Source of the DNA: Auxenochlorella pyrenoidosa
Taxonomy: Eukaryota; Chlorophyta; Trebouxiophyceae; Chlorellales; Chlorellaceae
Direction: 5' to 3'
Length of the DNA stretch: 40,205 nt
NCBI GenBank assembly: GCA_001430745.1
Contig: KQ481945.1
Coordinates: 103,808 to 144,012, forward strand
Both the position numbers and the translations under genes were made by a program. Each line of letters opens with the position of its first letter. Position 1 is the first letter of the stretch. Below the pieces are notes generated by a model. The model had not been told where the DNA came from, did not search any database, and saw nothing but the letters and a program-made list of their open reading frames with translations. Below, one piece after another: positions 9,901 through 18,500 of this stretch.

Positions 9901-12087
9901 GACACGCAGCAGCAGCAGCAGCAGCAACGGGTGCGGCGCGGCAGCAGCGCCGCTACCAGCGCCCCTCCTTCCTGCGGGCGACGCACCGATGAGCTGGCGC
10001 GGCAGGCGGCCGATGCCCTCCAGCAGCGTGCCCCGCGTGGGCTGCAGCTGCTGCCAGGCCGGGCTGGAGGCCAGGCTGCCCTCCGCCTCCAGGAAGACGC
10101 GCAGCTCCTGCAGGAGAGGAGAGATAGCGGGGGGGGGCAGGCTGACCGCTCATGGCGGGGCCGGCTGCAACTGCTGCCCAGGGGGGCTGGCAGGCAGTAC
10201 AGCAGGCCCGGCGCAGGGCTAGGCGGCGGCACGCCAGGGGGGCTTGCAGCCCGGAGAGCAGCGCGACTGGCCCACTGATTCTGGACAGCAGAGGCGCTGG
10301 TGCAGCAGGCAGCGTGCTGCGTGGGGCCCCTTCCTGCTTCACAAGGCATGTCAACGCGCCTCTCTGCATGACGGCCGGCAGGCAAGCAGCCAGGAACCCC
10401 CCACACCTCTTGCACACACTGCCTTGCCCTGGACCAGCCAGCCAGGAGCCCCGCCCTGCCCTAGGCCAGCCAGGCAGGCATCCCCGCCCTGCCCCGGACC
10501 AGCCAGGCAGCCCCCCCCCTCCCCCCCAAATGCGGCGCACCTCTCCGCGCGCCACCACCGGGTGCGCGGCCAGCTTGCGCAGGTACCGCTCCAGCTCCGC
10601 GCGGCGCAGCTCCACAAAGTCGCTCTTGCCCAGCTGCTGGTCCAGGGTGTTCTTGTCGGGGCTGCGGGGTGGGGGGGCGGGGGGGGTGGGGGGGTGGGGG
10701 GGGGTTGGAAGGGGGGGGCGCAGGCAGGCGTGAGGGGAGGCGCGCGCTTGGGTGTATGTGGGTGGGGTGGTGGGTGGGGGGCCTTAGGAAAGGCGCGCGC
10801 TTGGGTGTATGTGGGTGGGGCAGAAGGGCGGGCTGGGGAAGGCCGGGGCCGGGCTAGGCCGCGGAGCAGCCCCTGCCCGGCCACAAGCACGGCTGCCCCT
10901 GGATGTTGCTGTCCAGGCTGTACGACGGTGCTTATGGATCGGGCCACAATGGGCTGGGCAGCACAGTGGGGGCCGTGCTCGTGCTGTTGTGGAGTGCTCT
11001 CAGCGGGGAAACAAAGCAGGCTGGGGCGGTGCACGAGCACACGGGGTGCTGACGTGCCCAGCGCTGCAAGGGGGGCCCAACACAAGCCCGGGCTGGCCGC
11101 TGGCCACTCACCGCGGGAAGACAAAGTAGCCGCGCTGCGTAACGGCCAGCAGGTCGGCCAGCGCCTGCAGGGGGGGGCCAGCCACAAGGCCGCAGCCGAA
11201 GGGTCGACTGAGGGGCAAGGAGGCGGCGCACAGCGATGAGAGCAGACCCAGGCAGCCAGCGGCCCTGCACCTTGAGACCCAGAAACTTGGCTGGCTACGA
11301 CCTGTCCTGTCGATTGCATTGGGCAGCCAGCCAGCCCCCAGCCCCGACCCCACACACTCACCACAAAGTCCTTGAAGCGGCGCCGCACCTCGGCCCGCCG
11401 CCGCTCCCGCCCGCCGCCGCCCTCCCCCACAGCCGTGGAGGCCACCAGGTACTCTGTGTGGGTGCTGGTGAAGCCCGGGATCACCGAGTCGCCAATGCGG
11501 CGCACCGGGTCTGACACTGTGATGTGGTACTGCGGGGCGGCGCGGCTGCTGCCAGCGCCCAGGCTCGAGGCGGGTGCTGCCCCATTGCTGGGGCCGCCAC
11601 CTCTGGCTGCAGCGCTGCTGTTGGCACGCAGGAAGCCGGGATCGCCCCCTGCCGGGCCTATCTCCTCGCTGTCGAGCGTAAAGCTGCCCTGCTGGCGGTG
11701 GGCTGGGCGCGGCGCGGCGGAAGCTTCGGGGCCGCTGGACGCAAGGATGGTTGGTCCTGCCGCGCCCTGCTGCTCCCTGGGTGTCTCATGCTGCAGCGGC
11801 TGCGAGGCAAGAGAGGCATAGGTGTCCTGGTAGCCAGCTCCCGCCTCTGCCGCGCGAGAAAGTGGGTCGCCGGCTGCACCAGGCGCGGCTGGCGGCGGTG
11901 CTGCTGGTGCCTGTGCTGGCGGCTCGTCACTCAGCAGCACCTCCTCCTGCACATCACCCTCCTCCTGCAGGCGGTAGCAGGGAAAGAAAGGGCTGCTCAA
12001 GGGAGGCGCAAGGGTTTTGCGCTTTGCACCGGAAGGCCACGGCGCTCGGCGCACCTGGCCGAAACGCAGAGGGTCTGCAACGTCCAT
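6922..12087 (-). CDS. PX-BAR sorting nexin (SNX1/SNX2/Vps5-like)
   Basis: Predicted 607-residue retromer-type sorting nexin: it binds endosomal phosphoinositide through PX and dimerises on curved membrane through BAR. Exons: 12055-12087, 11362-11964, 11112-11164, 10541-10661, 9987-10107, 9616-9767, 9356-9452, 8842-8928, 8522-8661, 8021-8139, 7660-7783, 7340-7408, 6922-7026. All junctions keep frame. Residues 1-150 are a disordered acidic/Pro-rich tail. The PX domain (about 155-270) shows the phosphoinositide-contact motif RRRFKDF and the PRPDKN loop. Residues about 300-607 are helical, charged BAR coiled coil (for example ARNTSDLLRRFRELGERM, AKARKVAALQNEVAALQ). In the family, retromer partners are SNX5/6 or Vps17 types. 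Exon 12 has tandem acceptors three bases apart (GAGCAG), so one Gln may be optional. A duplicated 5' splice site follows exon 9 (see the repeat at 8399-8548). The first 11 codons are supported only by frame and splice signals. Confidence 0.9.
8308..8351. repeat. Two adjacent hairpins in an AT-rich intron insert
   Basis: 8308-8316 pairs with 8321-8329 (8 of 9). 8334-8340 (GGCGGCC) pairs perfectly with 8345-8351 across a 4-base loop. They lie in an AT-rich patch (about 8260-8400) of SNX intron 9 that also repeats the string AGAAAACGCAG (8262-8272, 8284-8294, and 8470-8480 in the neighbouring duplicated unit). Confidence 0.6.
8399..8548 (-). repeat. Duplicated exon end plus 5' splice site in SNX intron 9
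   Basis: 8399-8446 and 8501-8548 are 45/48 identical at an offset of 102 bp. On the minus strand each copy holds the codons LHDELAMSP followed by a GTGAGC donor. The right-hand copy (8501-8548) is the real end of exon 9 plus the first bases of the intron. The left-hand copy lies inside the intron. The 102-bp offset is divisible by three and the intervening frame is open. Confidence 0.85.
9293..9371 (-). repeat. Duplicated exon end plus 5' splice site in SNX intron 7
   Basis: 9293-9311 and 9353-9371 are identical (19 bases) at an offset of 60 bp. On the minus strand both read GAGGAGCTGGGGGCAG followed by GTG, the end of exon 7 and its donor. Read-through to the intronic copy meets a stop codon near 9327, so use of the second site would truncate the protein. 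Confidence 0.7.
10738..10820. repeat. Direct repeat in SNX intron 3
   Basis: 30 identical bases at 10738-10767 and 10791-10820 (offset 53), within a very G-rich intron (plus strand). Confidence 0.75.
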
Positions 12088-12423
12088 GATCGCGATCGCC
12101 GGGCCTGCAGGCCGAGCGCGGTGATCGGCTGGCAGCCCAATTTCGTGCCCAGACTGCTGTTGGTGCTGGGCTGGTCAGATCGGAAGTGTCGGAGTCTACC
12201 TGCAACCGTGGGAGTGCGCTGGCCGAGAGCAGTTCGGAAGAAAGGGGGAGCGCGCCAAGCCGATAAGCTCAATTTGCTTGAAGCCCTCGAGCAAGCCCGA
12301 TTATCGAACAGTATTTCGTTTACAAGCTCGAACACCTTGTTTTCACGCCCCAGGACGCCAGGCGCACCGAGAGCACTCACCCGCACCACAAAGCCGACTC
12401 TCTGGACACACTTGCCCGCAACC
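12088..12423. promoter_or_regulatory. Divergent promoter region, SNX / plastid membrane protein
   Basis: 336 bp between two head-to-head start codons, so both promoters and 5' UTRs must fit here. The middle (about 12290-12345) is less GC-rich than its surroundings. No TATA box or named element is clear. Confidence 0.55.
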
Positions 12424-14804
12424 ATGCTGACCAGCGTGACGAGCAGCCGCCTGCATGTGCTCCAGCAGCAGCAGCAAGCGGTCGCAGCACCACAGGCGGG
12501 CCGCCTGCCGGGCCTTGCGCTGCCGCTGAGCCGCCGGCGGCTCCAGCGCTGCCGGGCAGAGGCCGAGGGAGAGCGCAGCGCAGCTGCCACGCAGACAGGT
12601 GTGCACAGCGACTGGGAAGCATGGCCGGGATTGGCCACGCCTCGAAGAACGGCAAGACTGGCAGGCAGCTTGCCTGGGCGCCGACGTGTACTTGCCTCCC
12701 TCGGGCAGTTATGGGCCGTGCGTGTCTGCTTGCTCATGCCTGCTGCCGCTGCCTGCAGAGCCCGAGGCGCCCGGCGCGGCCAGCACCTCGGCTGCCTCAA
12801 ACCCTGACCTGGACAAGCAGGTGCGGCTCATCGGCTGCCCTGCCACTGGGGCAGGGAGCTAGCTCCCTGCGGCTCTGCGTGCTCGGCTGTCTCCAGCGTA
12901 GAGCTGCAGCTGTTGGGTGCTCAGGCAGCAGCATGCAGCAATCCCATCTTGCAGTGCGAGCCCGCCAGTGCCCATCAGGGGCGCCGCCCACCCGCATGTG
13001 TGTGTGGAGCTTCCCTATGCCCTCACCTGACCCCTCAACTGACCCCGGCCCCGCCTGCCCGCCGGCCACCCCCGGCAGGTCAGCAAGTTTGCCCGCAGCG
13101 CAGCCACCACCTTTGCGCCGCGCGCCTCGGGCGCCACCGGCAAGAACCCCGCCTACAAGGGCTCCGTCCTGTACACCATCTTTGAGGTCCAGGTGAGGCG
13201 CCCCACGGGGCACCAGCTGCCGAATCTGCGGGCTCAGGCCCTGGCAGGGGCGGCAGCAGGGCTGGGCTGGGCAAGAAGCTGATTGCTGCGGCGGCCGGCA
13301 GGCGCTCTCAGGGCATGTTACCCCCCACCAGTGGCGCATGTGCGGGCCAGCTGGGAGTGCAGCCCATGACGATTTAGGAGGCCCTCGCGCCAGGCAAACG
13401 CCCACGGTACCCCCCCCCCCCCCCCCCCCCAGGCGTGGGCGGCGCTGGCTGTGGGCGGCCTCCTGTCCTTCAACCTCATCTTCCCCTCTGACCAGCCCGA
13501 CATCGCGCGCCTGATTGGGTGAGCCCCCCACACCCCCCTGGCACGCCTCGCGCGGCAGCCCTGGGACAGCCGGGGCATGCAGCCATACTGGCCGGGCTGC
13601 ACTGCTGGCGGCTCGACACCGGCGCCCCCGCCGCGCTCTGCCCTGGGCAGCTCAACGAGGAGGTTAAACGTGCAGCATGGTTCTTGAATCTCTGGCATAG
13701 CGCGTCCTGCCGCTCACTGCTGCCATCTGCCCTTCCTTCCCTCCCTGTGCAATGGCTCACCCTCGCAGCATGTGGTCGATATGGTGAGTTATATGGTGAT
13801 CAACTGCCGTTAGAACAGTGTCGCTGCACAGCACTGTCACGTCTGTTCGAGGCTCCTCTGCTCTGTTGGTCGGCCTTCTCCACGCCAGCCCGCGATAGAA
13901 GTCCTGCTTTATGGCTGGGGCCACCCATCCATTCCAGCATGCTGCCAATGTGATCAGGCGCCAGCCCCACAAAGTGCTCAACCCAGAGGCGACTAGGCGA
14001 CTTTGCCCTCCTCAATTACTGATTTCCAGCCTACTCACGCCCTGCCCTGCCCCCCCCCCCCCCCTCGGGCCCCCCCCCGCAGGATGTTCACCATCCCCTC
14101 GCTGCGCGCCCGCGAGTGCACCGACCGTGAGAAGGATGCGCTCAACCTGCTGTTCCTGGCGGTCCCCCTGCTCAACGTGGCGCTGCCCTTTGTGTGGTGA
14201 GCCGGGCGGGGGGCCCGTGGCTGCTGGGGTGATTGGCGCGCCCGCGTGCTGGGCGCCTGGCAGGCGTGAGCAGCCTGCAGTGCCTTGCCGCCACGAGGCG
14301 CTGTTGGGTACCTTCACGGGGTGCGCGGTCAAACATCGAGAATTGTGCTTAATAACCGCGCCGCCGAGCGGCCTCTACCGCATGCTAGGAGCAGCCCCGG
14401 CAGGGGTGCTCGACTCGGGCATGCTGGGCACGCTGGTCGTCTCGCTCCCTCCCACCTGGCACAAGTTGCCTGCCCCACCCCCACCCCACCCCCCACCCAC
14501 TCCCTTGGGCAGGAAGTCCTTCCCCTTCATCTTCACCGCCGACTGTGTGCTCATGGCGGTGGGTTCTGGCAAGGGGCTGGGCGGGGCTGGGCCGGAAGCA
14601 ATGGCAGCAGCGGAACGAAGCAGGGCGGACGCTCGAGACCCCTGCCAGGGTGCTGCCGTCGGTGATGATCTGGAACTGCACACCTGCAGTGTGTGCCCCC
14701 GCGCCAACAGGCTGGTCCAACCTGCCCCCTGTTTGCAGGGCGTGTACGCCTGGAAGGGCCTGATCCCTGGCATCGGCGGCGGCGACGGCGAGCAGCAGAG
14801 CTGA
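12424..14804 (+). CDS. Plastid-targeted small membrane protein, unknown function
   Basis: Predicted 220 residues from seven exons: 12424-12598, 12759-12820, 13079-13192, 13433-13518, 14083-14196, 14513-14558, 14739-14804. All phases agree. Residues 1-60 are rich in Ser, Gln, Arg and Ala with no acidic residues until about residue 47, as in a chloroplast transit peptide. The mature part has three likely membrane helices: around AWAALAVGGLLSFNLIF (encoded at 13433 onward), around ALNLLFLAVPLLNVALPFVW (14130-14196), and SFPFIFTADCVLMAGVYAW (spanning 14513-14755). A soluble loop with RARECTDREKD separates the first two. I do not recognise a named family, though the sequence has the look of a conserved green-lineage plastid protein. 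Intron acceptors are preceded by very long poly-C runs. It shares its promoter region with the sorting nexin. Confidence 0.8.
13410..13430 (+). repeat. Poly-C tract of 21 bases at a 3' splice site
   Basis: An unbroken C run immediately before the AG acceptor of exon 4 of the plastid membrane protein gene. It serves as the polypyrimidine tract. Confidence 0.9.
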
Positions 14805-15018
14805 GCCGCCCGCGGCGGGCTTGTGCAATTACACCCGTACCTAGACCTTGCTGCCTGCATCGCCCACCAGATTTCTGCTGCTGTCCTCCTGTCCTTCTGA
14901 CCAACCGCGAATCAATGTGAGCAGCCGTGCGTCATGCAGCCACCCCTGCAGACGCGCCACAGGCTCAGTAGCCGCCTTGTGCAGACACCTTGGCAGGCAG
15001 CGCTTACACGGCAGCACG
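14805..15018. other. Intergenic, likely 3' UTR space
   Basis: Downstream of the plastid membrane protein. Minus-strand TGTAA motifs at 14829-14833 and 15004-15008 fit the 3' end of the possible minus-strand ORF to the right. Confidence 0.4.
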
Positions 15019-15345
15019 TCAGTGCGGCGCCAGGCCGGTGTATTCAGTAAACTCGCCGGCATAGCATACAGGGCTGGCCACCTCAATGATGGCATCCTCG
15101 CTGATTGCCGGCGGTGGCTGGTGCTCTCTGGTGGCAGAACAGCGCCCGGCTGCAGCGGGCGCCGGCGCCGGCTCTGGCGTGGCTGCGCTGCTGCTTGTCA
15201 ATACGCCCCCCGCATCTTCTCGTCTCGCTTCCTTCAGCTTGTTGCAGCGGTTATGAGTGCCTTCTGGACACGCCGAGAGCTGCTGTTGCTGTTGCGGAGC
15301 GGCGCCGTGCTGTCCCGAGCTCTGAATGGGCGCAGGACTGGCCAT
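15019..15345 (-). CDS. Possible small intronless protein, unknown
   Basis: A 108-residue open frame on the minus strand with a true ATG (15343-15345) and stop at 15019. The N-terminal half is polar with a poly-Gln run. The C-terminal third (AISEDAIIEVASPVCYAGEF and following) looks more protein-like than the chance frames nearby. TGTAA motifs follow the stop at 15004-15008 and 14829-14833. Its start is only 165 bp from the divergent aldehyde dehydrogenase start. I recognise no family. In GC-rich DNA chance frames of this length are common, so this may be spurious or a 3' exon of an unseen model. Confidence 0.3.
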   Translation of the reverse strand: MASPAPIQSSGQHGAAPQQQQQLSACPEGTHNRCNKLKEARREDAGGVLTSSSAATPEPAPAPAAAGRCSATREHQPPPAISEDAIIEVASPVCYAGEFTEYTGLAPH

Positions 15346-15509
15346 TCAGCAATCTGATGAACACAAAAGTTAAAGAGGTGCATGTTGCCACCAGAGAGCT
15401 CGGGCCCCGGTGTGAAATGCCGGGCAGCGTGAAACCCAATGCGCCCACATGCGACAAGGCTGTGTTTCTCCCTTTCTTGTGTTCGACACTCTGAAGGAAT
15501 CTGTACAAC

Positions 15510-18500
15510 ATGCTGAGAGCGCTGGGAACGGCGCAACAGCCTCTTTTGGGCGTGGCCCAAGGCCTTCTTAAAGGCTGGAGGCCGCAGCCCTTGCCAGTTC
15601 AGCTGCCACAAGGTGAGCAAGTGATCGCTGAACCTCGGGGCTCCAGCGCAAGCCTAGTCTGCAAGTCGGCCACCGCCACTGTCCCACACACCGCCACCCG
15701 GCCTGCCCATCACTGCCCGTCCCTGCAGGCTTTGCCCCGCAGCCGCCGACCAGCGAGGCGCAGCTCGACTCGGTCCTGGAAGTTTTGCAGGCCAAGGCGG
15801 GAGAATGGGCGGCCATGCTTCCGGCGGGACGCGCTGCACTGCTGCGCGCCTGCCTGCCGACGACGCTGGAGGTGGCGCCGGAGGCCGCGGCAGCGGGCGC
15901 CGCCGCCAAGGGCAGCTACGGGCAGGGCATCGGCGAGGAGCTGGTGGTGTGGGTGAGCGCGGCACGGAGAAGCTCTCGCGTTGCATGGCACCTCGCGGCT
16001 CTGACGCAAACTAGCCACGCATGGAGGGCCGCCGTGGTATGTGCGCACCTTGTTGTACCATAGCCCCCTACGTGTGCCCCATACTGGCGGCACCACTCGC
16101 TGGCTGGCTCCCCGCAGGTGCCGGTGGTGACCGGGCTGCGCGAGTACGCCGAAGCCCTGGAGGCGGGCGGGTCGCCGGCGCACGGCGGCGCGCGCGCCCT
16201 GCCCAGCGGGCAGCTGGTGGTGGATGCCTTCCCTCTGGGGGTGGAGGCACTCCTGTGGGGGGGCTTCAGGGGGGAGCTGTGGCTGGAGCCCGGCAAGGAT
16301 GCCAGCCAGGTGGGGGCCGGCGGGCGGTCGGGCGGTTGGCTGATGTGGCTGATGAGTGCTTGATGGGTGGTTGCAGGTGGGCAGGGCAGCGGGCGTGCGG
16401 CGCCCTAGGCGCACGGAGGGGGCAGCACATACCGACAGTTGTCAGCGTGAGCAGCGGCTGAGTCGAGGCGTAGTCAGCACGGCGCCTCCACGGCCCGATA
16501 CCAGACCTGTGGCCCGCTGTTAGCAGGTGCCTGCCTGCCCAAGGCTGCTGCCAACCGCCGCCAACCACCCCACCCGCAGGGCGCGCTGTACAGAGCAAAG
16601 ACAGAGGGCGGGGGCGGCGCCGGCGGCGTGGGGCTGGTGCTGGGCGCGGGCAACCAGCTGCCGGTGGTGGCGCTGGACATCCTGCACAAGCTGGTGGGTG
16701 GGGAGGGGGCACCTCATGGGAAGATGCGGTCGGGTGGCAGGGCGGTGGGCTTGGCGAAGAACGTTGTGCTTTGCCAGCGCTGTGCCTGCCGGCTGCAGCA
16801 GAGGGCGGGTTGGGACTGTGGAGCTGCCCCAACCCGCCCGGGCGCGTGCAGTCAGGCCCGGCCACGCTGTCAGGCCGCGCCCTCTTTCTCTGAGCTTGCA
16901 TGTCGACAAGCTCTGAACGTACGCCAGCCCGGCGCGATGCAGTACCGCGCGGCTCCCCAGGATCCCCCGGCTGGCTTCTGGCCTGCCCCCTGCAGGTGGC
17001 GGACGACGAGGTGGTGGTGGTGAAGATGAACCCGGTGAACGAGTACCTGGGGCCCTTCCTCAGGCAAGCACGCCACCTCACGCGTCGCATGCAGGCGAGG
17101 CTTGCTGGGGCCCTTCCTCAGGCAAGCACGCCGCCTCGCGCGTCGCATGCAGGCGAGGCGGCGCGATTGCCTGAGGGGGGGCCCAAACAAGCCTCCCCTG
17201 CAAGCACCGCGCGCTCCAGCTGCTGCGCCCCTGCCCTGCTCCGCCCCCGCCTCCCACACGCTGCCGCTGCGTCCCTACCAACCCACGCGGCGCCCCGCAG
17301 CAAAAAAGAAAATCCAATCTATGTGTTCATACCTATCAACGTATTGAAAGTTTTCACCAAATTCCACCAAACTCCCACATCTGCCAATCTCTGCAGGCGC
17401 GCCTTCCAGCCCCTCGTGGACGCCGGCTTCCTCGAGTTTGTCTACGGGGCCGGCCAGGTGGGCGCATACCTGTGCGGCCACCCTGTCGTGTCCTCAGGTG
17501 AGCCGCCCGCAGCTACCCGGCAGCTGGTTGCTAGGCTGGCTGGCTGACATGGCCAAATCGCTGGCAACGGGGCGCAATACCGGCCTGGCTGCCAGCAGCC
17601 GTGCCCGTGTCTGGCCTGCGGCCGCTGCGGAAGCACACGTCTCAAGCAGCCGCAGCCACCAATTGGCCTGGTCAGCGGGGCTCCTCCCGCCAGGGATGCC
17701 TGCCGCAGCTGGCCGCTGTGCCCTATTCCGTGGCGCTCGCACCTCGCCGCGCCCGCGACGCACCCCGCCGCCATGCCCGCCTGCCTGCCTGCCCGCAGTG
17801 CACCTGACCGGTTCGGCGGCCACGTATGACGCCATCGTGTGGCAGGGCCAGCCCAAGAGGGGCGACCCGCCCTTTGCCAAGCCCGTGGGGGCCGAGCTGG
17901 GGTGAGGCGCGCCGCCCGCTGTGTGCGTGTGTGGAGGGTTGCCCATGGGCGAGCTGTGCTGGCGGGGGTGCTGGCTGCTCCGGTGCCCTGGCCCTGCTCG
18001 CAGGAGGGGCGCAGCCTCCCACACGCCTGCGCGCGCGCCCCCCCCCCCCACACACACACCACCACCACCACCACCACACACACACACACACCACCCCACG
18101 CACACACGCGCATACACCCGCACGCACACACCACCCCTACACCCCCACACACACAGCTGCGTGACGCCCTACCTGGTGGTGCCCGGCCCCTGGAGCGACT
18201 CGGACATCGAGTACCACGCAGACAGCCTGGCCGCTGGCCTCACCAATAATGCAGGCAAGGAAGGGGGTAGGTGGGGTGGGGGAACGCGCATCCACCGCGC
18301 ATGCGGGCCGGGTTCCTCCCGGCTGCACTTGGCCCAACAGCTGACAGCGATGTCGCAGCCCGGGGCGCGCCTCTGCGCTGCACTGCCGCCAGCGCGGCCA
18401 GCAAAGAGCCTTGCTGCCCAAAAACGGCCACCCCATCTCACCGGAGCACTAGCCGGCCCACAATGCCAGCCAGCCGAGGCATGCCCCTCCCCCCCCTGCT

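Noticed and set aside
10351..12087. 578-residue minus-strand open frame
   Set aside because: It reads straight through introns of the sorting nexin (G/C-rich low complexity). Only the parts matching exons are coding.
17494..18152. Minus-strand frames rich in Cys/Val/Gly near 18000
   Set aside because: Translation of the (CA)n tract on the opposite strand, inside an ALDH intron.
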